This document shows positions 18,201 through 22,845 of a DNA stretch of 40,760 nt, in pieces. Both the position numbers and the translations under genes were made by a program. The stretch's first letter is position 1; every line of letters begins with the position of its first letter. This DNA comes from Prochloron sp. SulCav_FS08_3_32_3330 (GTDB taxonomy: Bacteria; Cyanobacteriota; Cyanobacteriia; Cyanobacteriales; DYNF01), in contig DYNF01000031.1 of assembly GCA_020721205.1 (NCBI GenBank), positions 1 through 40,760 of the forward strand. The letters run 5' to 3'. The notes beneath the pieces were generated by a model. The model saw nothing but the letters and a program-made list of their open reading frames with translations, did not search any database and was not told where the DNA came from.

Positions 18201-19478
18201 GAATTATCGGGACAACGTAGTAAAGCTTTACAAAAAGCGATTGATGATTTTAATAAAGAGATGCAAAATAAAATCAATGAATTTGAGCAAAATCAAATTA
18301 TTGAGTTTTATGACCTTCAAGGTTCTCGGATCAAGGATCGAGAACAAAAAGCTATTTATGAAGCCGAGGGAAGTCGTTTACGTCAAAATCTTGAGTTTGA
18401 TAAAGCCTCTGAAGAATTAAGTAAACTTATCAAAGAAACAGGGGTAGGGGCTGAACAAGCTCAACTGTGGCGGGACAGGTTACAAGCTATTAATGATATT
18501 AAATTAGATAATATTCAAGTTAAATTAGAAGAAACCCGCAAACAAATTGCAGAGGAACGCTGGAAAGCCCCATTACAATCAAGTATTGATTTATTCAATG
18601 CGGAAGCGGATGCTGAAATAGATCCTTTTGCGGCTGCTAATATTCGTGGTCAAGGCGCGATGTTAGAACAACAGATGTGGTTTTATGATCAGGTTCAAAA
18701 TATCTCAAAAATGCGTGAGGAGCTAGGGTTAACTGCTGAAGTTGCTAATCAAATGTATAACAACTTATACCGTATCAATGAGCTAAAAATGGACAAAATC
18801 AGGGAAGAAAGCAACCTTGTAGCTAAAGTTTTGAAAGAATCTGTCCAAAGTGCAATTGAGGAAAACTTAGCCAGTTTCTTCAAATTTGAACAGGATTTTA
18901 ACGCCACCCTTTCAGGGATTGCTAAATCAATATTGAAAACCATTGCCGACTTAGCCGCTAAAGCCGCCGCCGCTCAACTAATGAAAGGATTTATGGGAAT
19001 ATTTGGCGGACTTTTCGGAGGGATGTTTGGCGGTGGACCCGAAATGTCTCAATCCGTACCACAACTTTATGGACCCGGATTTTACAATGGTGGTACTGTG
19101 CAAAATTTTGCAGAAGGTGGCATCGTTCAAATGGGATTATCACTTATGTCTGCAATGGCAAAAGAGCGTTCCATGGGTGGACAACCTGTGCCGATTGTGG
19201 CGAGTGTAGGAGAGGAGATACTATCTACGAAAAGAGGAGATGCTCAATTTTACAGAATGCTACGCCAATCAGGAAAATGGGATTCCATGAAATTCGGAAA
19301 TTATAGCGATGGTGGCACAATCGGAAATATTAATTTCGGTGGTGGAGGATCAGCCAATAATGCGAATATCAATATTACAGTCATAACTCCTAATGCCGAC
19401 AGTTTTAAAAAATCCGAAACTCAAATAGGACGGGAGATTGGGGAAAGACAACAACGCTTCTATCATAGAAATACTTAG
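9255..19478 (+). CDS. Giant tape measure protein with embedded kinase-like and hydrolase-like domains
   Basis: A 3407-residue protein in one intact frame. The N-terminus (VSIGSVELNLRLDRSEFDRA) and Ser/Gly-rich linker near 110-130 are usual for tape measure proteins. Residues about 390-600 resemble a serine hydrolase: VISVIGGAQ strand, MSFSLGGADAYRYA with Ser504, KDPLTFP with Asp552, HGLHHLF with His585/588. Residues about 895-1100 carry a kinase fold: LGFGFLGG, Lys927 in LVYKTAL, TDNEILAHEKL, VTERLQG hinge, HNDLSSGNV (1049-1057), IDFG (1073-1076). KSPSKVFIRIGKQLMAGLEN is at 1394-1413, the classic tape-measure core at about 1618-1800, and hydrophobic segments at about 1812-1915. Long coiled coils follow to 3240 and the C-terminus is glycine-rich. 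It probably sets tail length and may enter the host with DNA. Confidence 0.9.
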   Translation: MVSIGSVELNLRLDRSEFDRALNDLKKTDLPTLTPKIDIYNLRKADMYVDRLTKRFKDLQRTFDSKPLTPKVDLKQLHDLNILLDKKLSHYKQVQSYFNQNPLNVTYKTSSQSASHSQGTSPSGSSQDGVSTSQLLSEVRGISRSLSSGVKDFADGTKTIVNAVKNQGKKGIIGTIGSAVGNMITSPIKSIGTGFTEEIGRNISSAVSKKSIYSSVKKTRQALAFIDNEIIGSAQVYETFFASVMAGNSVKTASKEAGGRTKVMKYINRVKKLQAIANAKPDEIVKTIQEQIKDDAELLELYNKLSAEFIAEKGGKPRHPKIVAAAVGEKFVKQASPQQLGSNVIMPMVNQLQPLLKFIQGLQAYNTSKLSERIVREREAGFPKLKKGENVISVIGGAQNLKGQGGRQISMALEPLMPGSRLMPVENFDTDASKRTESVDKKIKALIPTLFPGMEGIADTVVNAARQIAFALNPKGSSVGAAQALANTKLARKQGNTGGAMSFSLGGADAYRYAQAAEYEGIDTKALAMAFPFLNIADNTPKGFQAAMVEKDPLTFPVNIEARNKSEKFNILDDTGIGTSSASVHGLHHLFKSPVFQKLFSNMSGQRLPNIPASDLSSIVQGLMELKKVLSGLTGIESFKETGNVTANSPFMEENSIKTAMEASTSFHSIDTLETNTKRSKKPEEVANIQKVVDIFRSMMIKTSQEIKKQFSLSGVSTPDNLGDLQGFLRYIDEVEKINNVLLSFKTGELQPDSWFAGKLEPTEMAIRNRELKTETLPWFKKQPQFGEYGKILVVTFEKILKLQEEFIRTNGNLSPETVESIQLLEDPTADFSPELLNLLSIKGGADTQRKEEIARISELNIPPQFKENQAAILAFNKLLKALGTKMPDINKIQSLGFGFLGGNLEEDPGYGVPNSAALISEDLVYKTALDPEKTGMIATDNEILAHEKLQGRFSPLLYEGIKGEALVTERLQGNPLQKMYDFYGKKLKNFKKQLEDETKKGDKGDKGTIEKIKEEIKQTEKTVQDYSEKYWEQVGRLGATFHEMGIAHNDLSSGNVFIDKNESGDLGVTGAIDFGQATIDPTDFDKLQDIFITIQRVAGLADIIPNIGSVIQRIIAGFKKPFKLPNERTIDPTKLTPATAGVAIPLGTDKQTILQQHVGEFSPLAEIQETETQVSEIQIGMEDILKSAKEIGLILPERTREPVLVSTTRDPSRNQKINAKETTEMQKRIKQASQDVIKFQKQLDNINHFNPKELIAQVQTISTSFNSAIATANNARLHEDNPEKAKIYFKTLIDSFDSAKLDIKQAIEQINLAVEKQLIPPSEAEKVKKKINSLLQGIGKSNAYAKGSFKGLVDAEKIGKEIEASLKGIDASELGVQLAQEVIEGAEEKFEIKSPSKVFIRIGKQLMAGLENGIDSTSAMELFQSLVEISEDISLTDGIRDSLNTELSEIGKGISKALLSGTNPKGMEKNIKQALAIIKTASSHDLKEIAKAAEATGQGVIEFLSNPQLQETMGSAYETVFDSIASGLLTVDQVAEQTLAQLGEVATSEPVKQGFERLTSDIGNFFEEFTTNSPILGKLITSLGAGIKNFGVAILAGIGISQFSEQVIQFTKTAFEAAKHIESLKIALNFSTAEGGVRTIQRLREEANQLGVSFIKSAEGYQQLSAATMGTKLQPQTQQIFKGFQEGMAVRSLPTVQQESVFRAISQIASKGRVSLEELNQQLGEAMPGALQSAARAMGVTSGELITMVENGQILAEDLLPKLSNQLSMEAQSGLGGASKSTQAQLNRLNNTMEELQTGIGATTLSLAKIGLPIFNSALKFVVDNLAIVAIGVTSLSLILIAKLFPALVAVLGASASGAVALNAFGIQALIATYQANGLTGALLFVGKGFGSLLLSALPLVAIGVTIATITKAFTPLNEQIKQASENLKNLNKQKISQDIVTQIDTSNGLSDSSRQQLRNQQQKDKPKFSWSTLIPGSGIIDLFKDQSWSKTVQKYNYANDFNSAIEDIDNLLKKTQSLKNLEIGKTVINDIDKQIKDKQIAIEVAINTGQSRPMIDQLNQQLADLQGTRTVAIDNYIPDYSSTVSALTEAETILNELHKDFKDGKITASMYEQGLDSIIPRIEGLTKKQKQYDDVIKTNIDNIKRMTYALYQVKKGALALENSLTIQQLTSQNQFLNQRAKGEIGDIGLQTGQTGIDVAIAKTKVENNRDILAQLQSVFKEEISADTRRRVGEILNLRGSIESNIQDLSPEMIDLAMNANGKLLENHPELQQALTTLQEITRKRQEGLTLENQLAQSEVTRRKEEEASLNRQLIKARQLADAKFQGELQANQSQASADLIALHKSRLQGNFTPEIAQMKETLINLQKTNNDQQDKATRINSLASELNKPLTESIKKSLSSLSGRNIRSAGQISGAEATALLSLESDQLTPDVRDILEKIQTVRNLSNEFHQEQATYWGTIAGEQNRIIQEIKSFNDQTRGLNTQLISTNKQSIQLAKDFIRRNDNLTTPDEIRGIRDAVYGVENEFKGYSESILSQMESIRENLRQVKELKRQGGNIEESAKELSAYGVNVDTTNVTNSLDLFKSAETQLNQQLTDLGGVLNNLGFQEVATKAKELVNQSKTLKDSAKQLADEYKSIIDSTKQFQKQIDELGFELKKLAKQVEFATIKLNLKASLTPGINSMFDSIINGIISLVGNVQQFALQELDSQQKKMSLGFEIDQMRTEAEAMKIQIDSVNTQRASLIAQKAELERQRNDLYGQYNQVRNQRNGGNPVVAQQINQQANLLANSINNLNTAISSIQIPQAMDYSIVEQRQSQINQFAGMRQQQLNYESQLADIQNQEALLDGANSLISSYQSVIENINNTAKTVQKQVDDIRRKGLELLIDPESYEGRLTQLKNQINDEYDSLEQSARDQLNQIKKEMEGLGDLRAMESQLPSLLSSLRQKGQNAQADALEKSVKEASANFGVLESSFNSLNGALGELSGQRSKALQKAIDDFNKEMQNKINEFEQNQIIEFYDLQGSRIKDREQKAIYEAEGSRLRQNLEFDKASEELSKLIKETGVGAEQAQLWRDRLQAINDIKLDNIQVKLEETRKQIAEERWKAPLQSSIDLFNAEADAEIDPFAAANIRGQGAMLEQQMWFYDQVQNISKMREELGLTAEVANQMYNNLYRINELKMDKIREESNLVAKVLKESVQSAIEENLASFFKFEQDFNATLSGIAKSILKTIADLAAKAAAAQLMKGFMGIFGGLFGGMFGGGPEMSQSVPQLYGPGFYNGGTVQNFAEGGIVQMGLSLMSAMAKERSMGGQPVPIVASVGEEILSTKRGDAQFYRMLRQSGKWDSMKFGNYSDGGTIGNINFGGGGSANNANINITVITPNADSFKKSETQIGREIGERQQRFYHRNT
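10415..11040 (+). other. Possible serine hydrolase domain inside the tape measure protein
   Basis: Codes residues about 388-595. A strand and glycine turn (VISVIGGAQ) could supply an oxyanion hole. MSFSLGGADAYRYAQAAE matches the nucleophile-elbow pattern of lipases (S-x-G followed by a small-residue helix), with Ser504. EKDPLTFP gives Asp552 in a lipase-like DP context, and VHGLHHLF gives His585 or His588. The first position of the usual GxSxG is Ser rather than Gly, so this is a weaker call than the kinase. Confidence 0.45.
12012..12600 (+). other. Kinase-like domain inside the tape measure protein
   Basis: This stretch codes roughly residues 920-1115. In order: Lys927 in YKTAL (ATP lysine), candidate helix-C acids Glu943/Glu948, hinge VTERLQG, and a charged insertion of about 45 residues with GDKGDKG. 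Then the catalytic loop His1049-Asn-Asp1051 to Asn1056, IDFG at 1073-1076, and DPTDFDKLQDIFITIQ. The glycine loop LGFGFLGG is just upstream at about 898-905. All catalytic positions of the protein kinase/RIO/Bud32 superfamily are present, so it may be active. Substrate unknown. Confidence 0.72.
19099..19112. repeat. Palindrome TGCAAAATTTTGCA, copy 3
   Basis: Third exact copy in the phage region, here inside the tape measure gene where it codes VQNFA. A 12-bp version (GCAAAATTTTGC) is at 39741-39752 in a host gene, where the minus strand also codes VQNFA. Confidence 0.5.
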
Positions 19479-19481
19479 TTT

Positions 19482-19505
19482 AAAACCTCCGTATACGGAG
19501 GTTTT
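19482..19505. terminator. Terminator of the tape measure gene
   Basis: A perfect 24-bp palindrome: AAAACCTCCGTA followed by its exact complement, four bases after the stop codon. With A residues on one side and TTTT on the other it can work in both directions. No tail gene follows it. Confidence 0.75.
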
Positions 19506-19525
19506 ACCAGCTTGTGATATTTTAG

Positions 19526-19729
19526 AAACTAATTATTAATAAAATTAAAACTTTACCTGGAAGAAAGTTTGATTGGAATAAAAAAGCGTGGTACATCCCG
19601 ATTTCTGATAAAGCAATAGAATATTTAGCTCATATTTATAAAATGAGGGGGTCTTATATTTTTGAATTATCGGAAAAAACAAAACAATTAATTAACAGCA
19701 CGAATGGTGAAACGCTAATTGTCCAATAA
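19526..19729 (+). pseudogene. Fragment of a HARP-like (helicase-associated) protein
   Basis: An open stretch of 67 codons with no usable start codon near its beginning. It reads IKTLPGRKFDWNKKAWYIP, then ISDKAIEYLAHIYKM and ends LIVQ. The pattern LPGRK.D...K.WY.P matches the HARP motif found ahead of SNF2-type helicases and in phage helicase-like proteins. Because it follows a stop codon and terminator with no start, I read it as a truncated remnant, probably marking the worn right edge of the phage DNA. Confidence 0.5.
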
Positions 19730-19743
19730 AAATACGATCGCCC

Positions 19744-19776
19744 GTAACCAAAGCGATCTCACTTTTGGTTAGTTAC
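19744..19776. repeat. Small hairpin in junction region
   Basis: TAACCAAA (19745-19752) pairs with TTTGGTTA (19764-19771), next to further GTAAC/GTTAC matches. It lies between the HARP fragment and the long hairpin that follows. No T-run. Confidence 0.4.
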
Positions 19777-19789
19777 TTCAGCAATCAAA

Positions 19790-19831
19790 AAGCAAAGAAA
19801 AACCGCTATACCTAGCGGTTTTTCTTTGCTT
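19790..19831. terminator. Long perfect hairpin terminator
   Basis: Nineteen paired bases without mismatch: 19790-19808 with 19813-19831, loop TACC. The stem contains AAAAACCGCTA and TAGCGGTTTTT. It may be the terminator of a host operon cut off by the phage DNA. The next 250 bp (19832-20071) hold another small hairpin but no gene I can support. Confidence 0.65.
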
Positions 19832-19988
19832 AAATTAATTATGAGAATCTGTTACATTGCTCAACAATAGCCAAAAGTATTATATACCAATCATTTTACC
19901 TGATTGATAACTGAATGATAAGTTTACTTAATCGTACTTTTTGCGTATTTTTGGTATAGCGTTATACAAAATAGAATAAGCAAAAAAA

Positions 19989-20006
19989 TAGAACCTCTAA
20001 GGTTCT
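19989..20006 (-). terminator. Terminator for the minus-strand toxin-antitoxin unit
   Basis: AGAACCT-CTA-AGGTTCT forms a 7-bp stem. On the minus strand it is followed by ATTTTTTTG, a good T-run, which would end the antitoxin/toxin transcript reading from 20364. Confidence 0.6.
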
Positions 20007-20071
20007 TGATATGGCATAGTTTCAGTCGATCTCAATTGAGATATCACTTTAATGTCAATTGAAACGTCAAG

Positions 20072-20167
20072 TTACAATAACTCATAACAGCGATCGGCTA
20101 GTTCTTGAATCTCTTTTGGTAATTGTCGGTAATAATACCAAAAATCAGGAGTTGCTTTGTATTTCAT
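20072..20167 (-). pseudogene. Truncated RelE/ParE-type toxin
   Basis: Only 31 residues: MKYKATPDFWYYYRQLPKEI, then QELADRCYELL. This is the N-terminus of a RelE-like toxin family common in cyanobacteria (F...LP.EIQ.LA...Y.L), whose members are about 85-95 residues. The part with the strands and catalytic residues (normally HPSLHFKK onward) is absent and I cannot find it in another frame. The ATG overlaps the antitoxin stop as ATGA, so the operon is otherwise normal. Probably inactive. Confidence 0.65.
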
Positions 20168-20364
20168 AAATCAGTACAACGCCCTGATTTTAAGTCTTGT
20201 AAAGCTTTTTTTGCTAAATGATCTAACTTCCCTTTTGCTACATCTTCTTCAAATTTTTGATCCCAAACTTGAGCATCAAATTCAGCAAACCAAGCTCGAA
20301 AATTAGCAAGGTCTTCAAGTGATAATTGACTAACAGCTTTTTCAATATCTTGTAAAGCGTTCAT
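20164..20364 (-). CDS. Antitoxin of RelE-type module
   Basis: A 66-residue protein with LSLEDLANFRAWFAEFDAQV, WDQKFEEDVAKGKLDHLA and a LKSGRCTDL ending. This is a very regular cyanobacterial and proteobacterial antitoxin pattern (FR.WF.EFD...WD...E.D...GKLD.LA..AL.D...GR...L). It is normally followed by a full toxin; here the toxin is cut to 31 residues. The intact antitoxin may persist by protecting against a related toxin elsewhere, which is inference. Confidence 0.8.
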   Translation of the reverse strand: MNALQDIEKAVSQLSLEDLANFRAWFAEFDAQVWDQKFEEDVAKGKLDHLAKKALQDLKSGRCTDL

Positions 20365-20435
20365 AAAAAATTGATTAATTGATCTAAAATTTAATTGACA
20401 TAATTATAACTTTAATTTGTAGTTTAGACAAAAAT

Positions 20436-20482
20436 TTTTAAAATTTTGATTTTTAACGATCAATTTTATATTTAGGACATAG
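20436..20482 (+). repeat. Direct repeat left of hicAB
   Basis: A 32-bp core (20436-20467: TTTTAAAATTTTGAT, TTTTTAACGATCAATTTT) is repeated exactly at 21033-21064. The likeness extends with a few mismatches to the AGGRCATA stretch. The two copies bracket hicA and hicB. Confidence 0.7.
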
Positions 20483-20545
20483 CCTACTATAAATATTAAG
20501 TTATAATATCTTGACAAATAGTTAATTTTTACAATTTTTAAATAA

Positions 20546-20797
20546 ATGGGAAAATACGAAAAACTTTTGATTAAAATAATAGAAGGTAAATCAGATGAAA
20601 ATATTGCTTTTGATGATTTGTGTAAACTTTTAACAAGATTAGGTTTTGAGCTAAGAATAAAAGGTAGTCATCATATTTTTAGAAAGGAAGGAATTACCGA
20701 AAAACCTAATTTACAAAAAGATGGCAATAAAGCTAAATCTTATCAAGTTCGTCAAATTAGAGATATTTTCATTAAAAATAATATTAAAGGAGCTTAA
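20546..20797 (+). CDS. hicA: HicA-like mRNA interferase toxin
   Basis: An 83-residue protein with the double-stranded-RNA-binding-like HicA fold pattern: FDDLCKLLTRLGFELRIKGS, HHIFRKEG, then KPNLQKDGNKAKSYQVRQIR. The conserved catalytic histidine lies in GSHHIFR. HicA toxins cut mRNA and are neutralised by HicB, encoded 2 bp downstream. It is slightly longer than minimal HicA proteins. TTGACA at 20511 may be its -35, but no good -10 follows and no Shine-Dalgarno is visible. Confidence 0.88.
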   Translation: MGKYEKLLIKIIEGKSDENIAFDDLCKLLTRLGFELRIKGSHHIFRKEGITEKPNLQKDGNKAKSYQVRQIRDIFIKNNIKGA

Positions 20798-20799
20798 AA

Positions 20800-21009
20800 A
20801 TGTATAAATATCAATTAGTTATGTATTGGGATAATCAAGATCAATTATTCATTATTGAAGTGCCAGAATTACCCGGATGTATGGCACATGGAGAAACTCA
20901 AGAAATAGCTTTAACTAATATTAAAACGGCTATAGAATTATGGCTAGAAACTGCTGAAGAATTTGGCGATCCTATTCCTGAACCTAAATATCAATCTGTA
21001 TTAGTTTAA
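20800..21009 (+). CDS. hicB: HicB-like antitoxin
   Basis: A 69-residue protein with the HicB pattern: YWDNQDQLFIIEVPELPGCM, AHGETQEIALTNIKTAIELW, and a proline-rich FGDPIPEP end. It is the short HicB form without a separate C-terminal DNA-binding domain. AAAGGAGCTT inside the hicA end serves as ribosome binding site. Toxin-first order is normal for hicAB. Confidence 0.9.
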   Translation: MYKYQLVMYWDNQDQLFIIEVPELPGCMAHGETQEIALTNIKTAIELWLETAEEFGDPIPEPKYQSVLV

Positions 21010-21032
21010 AAGAGTTTGTAGCTTCGCAATAC

Positions 21033-21079
21033 TTTTAAAATTTTGATTTTTAACGATCAATTTTGTATTCAGGGCATAC
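21033..21079 (+). repeat. Direct repeat right of hicAB
   Basis: Second copy of the repeat at 20436. The 32-bp core is identical and the following bases (GTATTCAGGGCATACC against ATATTTAGGACATAGCC) are close. Confidence 0.7.
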
Positions 21080-21116
21080 CTTAAGCTTTATATATTAATG
21101 TTAATGGTATGCCCTC
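21072..21116. terminator. Hairpin downstream of hicAB
   Basis: AGGGCATACC pairs with GGTATGCCCT over a loop of about 25 AT-rich bases. It overlaps the end of the right direct repeat and could stabilise or end the hicAB transcript. Confidence 0.4.
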
Positions 21117-21169
21117 ATAAAAGTTATTGGTTTGATTCATAAATTAATGCGGATTGCCCCCTTTATAAT

Positions 21170-21322
21170 TTATTTTTTAGATGTTAAAGTAACATATTTT
21201 TTTCCACTTTCTGCTTGTCTTTTTCTTAAGTCAGCACAAATCGCTTTAATATCATAGTTGAAACTTTTAGCGTGTTCTTCTCTCATTTGATGAATTGCCT
21301 CAAGAATTTCGTCTTTAATCAT
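21170..21322 (-). CDS. Small partner protein of a PIN toxin (probable antitoxin)
   Basis: A 50-residue protein, MIKDEILEAIHQMREEHAKS then FNYDIKAICADLRKRQAESG and a KYVTLTSKK end. Proteins of this type (REEHA..FNYD...I..DL..RQ...G) usually sit next to PIN-domain toxins in cyanobacteria, which is the context here, 4 bp after the PIN stop. The antitoxin role is inferred. Being intact while the PIN gene is truncated, it may be an orphan. Confidence 0.6.
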   Translation of the reverse strand: MIKDEILEAIHQMREEHAKSFNYDIKAICADLRKRQAESGKKYVTLTSKK

Positions 21323-21326
21323 GATT

Positions 21327-21602
21327 TTATTCTCCCATTAATTCATAAGGTGTACAAAGAATAGGTAATTTATAACCCAATTCTTCAGCAATATTCAATA
21401 ATTTTCTTTGAATTTGAGCATTAGCAATATGTTTACAATTCCATGTTAACAGATAATCAAGGCGATTAACTGTTGCTACTGCAATATGAATAGCATCATC
21501 AGAAGCTTTAGGAGGTAAATTGCTTTTTTCCATAAACACTAATGCTAAATTAGCAACTTCTTCTGTTATTTCTAAAAGAGGAAAATAACCATCAAATAAT
21601 TC
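21327..21602 (-). pseudogene. PIN-domain toxin lacking its N-terminal part
   Basis: The C-terminal portion of a PIN RNase: PLLEITEEVANLALVFMEKS, NLPPKASDDAIHIAVATVNR, LDYLLTWNCKHIANAQIQRK and a CTPYELMGE end. The acidic DD in ASDDAIHIA and the TWNCKHIANA strand belong to this family, while the first strand with the first catalytic Asp is missing. The reading frame continues upstream directly into the stop codon of crtW, so the gene was cut exactly where crtW now ends. An ATG at 21539 gives a 70-residue product that is unlikely to be active. Confidence 0.7.
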
Positions 21603-22352
21603 TTATTGCTTTTTCTCTTTTTTCTGACTTGGGGCAACAAGTCTACTGATCTTTGGTAACTGCCACCAAGGAATATGAGGAAACTCATGATGTTCTTGAT
21701 GAAAGCCAAAATGATAACAACTTAAAAATGATAAAAAAACTGGTAATTTAGTGCTATTAGCTCGATGAAAATTATTGTATCCCTCTAAAGGTTGACGATG
21801 GGGAAGAAAAGTCCCAAAATAAAATAACTGTAAAGAACTTAATATTAAAGGTAACGCCCAAAATAAACCCACATTAACAGGACAAATCTGGCACATATAA
21901 CTCAAAAAAATGACAATTATTAACAAAAAAATAAACTGTTGCCAATTCCAATATCCTTTCAAAAAATGTCCATACCAACCTAAAAAACTTGAATTTTGTC
22001 CATTGTGAAAATCTGGATCCTGATCGGTCGCTGGATAACGATGATGTAAGCAATGTTTTTTCAACAGTTGATCATAGGAAAAAAGTCCATATAACCACAG
22101 GGAAATTATCCCAAAATAACGATTAAGACGAGAATTTTGTGGACAAACTAATCGGTGCATCGCTTCATGAGCAGTAATAAATAACCCTGTATTAAGAAAG
22201 GTTTGTAATACAATTCCCATCAAAATGATCCCAAGGTTTATACTGCTAACTTCCACAGTCAGTAAAATCTTAAGGGTGACAAACCACAATCCTAAAATCG
22301 TTGTTGCCACCATTAAATTTTTAGAAAAAATAACATTGTGATCCAAAATCAT
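21603..22352 (-). CDS. crtW: Beta-carotene ketolase CrtW
   Basis: A 249-residue membrane di-iron ketolase that adds a 4-keto group to beta-carotene. This yields echinenone or canthaxanthin, the carotenoids OCP binds. The iron ligands are visible: His62 and His66 in ITAHEAMH, His100/103/104 in LLKKHCLHHRYP, His218/221/222 in GFHQEHHEFPH, with DQDPDFH at 110-116. The long hydrophobic stretches at 12-60 and 135-180 fit the membrane helices. Its ATG overlaps the frp stop as ATGA, so pigment enzyme and OCP recovery factor are made together. A general fatty-acid desaturase is less likely given the HEAMH and HH spacing. Confidence 0.9.
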   Translation of the reverse strand: MILDHNVIFSKNLMVATTILGLWFVTLKILLTVEVSSINLGIILMGIVLQTFLNTGLFITAHEAMHRLVCPQNSRLNRYFGIISLWLYGLFSYDQLLKKHCLHHRYPATDQDPDFHNGQNSSFLGWYGHFLKGYWNWQQFIFLLIIVIFLSYMCQICPVNVGLFWALPLILSSLQLFYFGTFLPHRQPLEGYNNFHRANSTKLPVFLSFLSCYHFGFHQEHHEFPHIPWWQLPKISRLVAPSQKKEKKQ

Positions 22353-22678
22353 CCCATTTTTGCTAAAGCAGAAATTTTCGCTTTTTTATCAGAAGTTAAT
22401 CCAGTTAAATCTTCAGGATGTAACCATCCCTCTTTAATTAACTTTGCAAGGGGAAAAATCGGCGTTAAGTCTCTTTCATCATATTTCCCATCAATATCAT
22501 ATCTTTTAGTGCTTAAATAGTCATGTAAAGACCATAAATCATTAATTTCGTTAATTAGACTAGCTTTTTGACGAATTTCATCCATTAAAGCATTGGTTTC
22601 TCTACCATAACCTTTGATGAGAGCTTTTTTAGCTATTTGTTGTTCTTCGGTTGACCAATCGGAAATATTTGATTCCAT
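22349..22678 (-). CDS. frp: Fluorescence recovery protein FRP
   Basis: A 109-residue helical protein that binds active red OCP and speeds its return to the orange form, ending energy quenching at the phycobilisome. Residues equivalent to the OCP-contact patch of Synechocystis FRP, as I recall it, are present one position earlier: Trp49, His52, Asp53 and Arg59 (DLWSLHDYLSTKRYD). It is translationally coupled to crtW and lies downstream of ocp behind terminator-like hairpins, so it may have its own promoter. Presence of frp next to ocp points to an OCP1-type protein. Confidence 0.92.
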   Translation of the reverse strand: MESNISDWSTEEQQIAKKALIKGYGRETNALMDEIRQKASLINEINDLWSLHDYLSTKRYDIDGKYDERDLTPIFPLAKLIKEGWLHPEDLTGLTSDKKAKISALAKMG

Positions 22679-22703
22679 ATTTTTAATTAAATTACTCAGG
22701 AAA

Positions 22704-22728
22704 AAACGCTCTTAAAAACAGAGCGTTT
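22704..22728 (-). terminator. Terminator between ocp and frp
   Basis: AAACGCTCT (22704-22712) pairs with AGAGCGTTT (22720-22728). On the minus strand the stem is followed by a T-run (GCGTTTTTTCC), so it ends the ocp transcript ahead of frp. Confidence 0.75.
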
Positions 22729-22741
22729 ACATTAAATCTAT

Positions 22742-22817
22742 TGGGAAAGTGATAATTATTAAGATATAAAATCAATTATTATCACTATTCCCTATTCTCT
22801 GACTTCTACCAGAAGTC
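22742..22817. repeat. Two further hairpins downstream of ocp
   Basis: A long imperfect stem (GGGAAAGTGATAAT near 22742 with its complement ending at about 22791), then GACTTCT-ACC-AGAAGTC at 22801-22817. With the hairpin at 22704 they fill the 167-bp gap between ocp and frp. They may protect the ocp mRNA 3' end or weaken read-through. Confidence 0.5.
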
Positions 22818-22845
22818 TATTGACATTTAAGATAGCTTAATCAAA

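Noticed and set aside
18154-18420. 88-codon frame inside the tape measure gene
   Set aside because: Alternative-frame shadow of a lysine-rich coiled-coil region; no start signal.
20012-20071. Continuation of the truncated toxin after its stop codon
   Set aside because: Reading past the stop or in other frames gives no HPSLHFK-type toxin sequence, so a simple point nonsense mutation does not explain the truncation.
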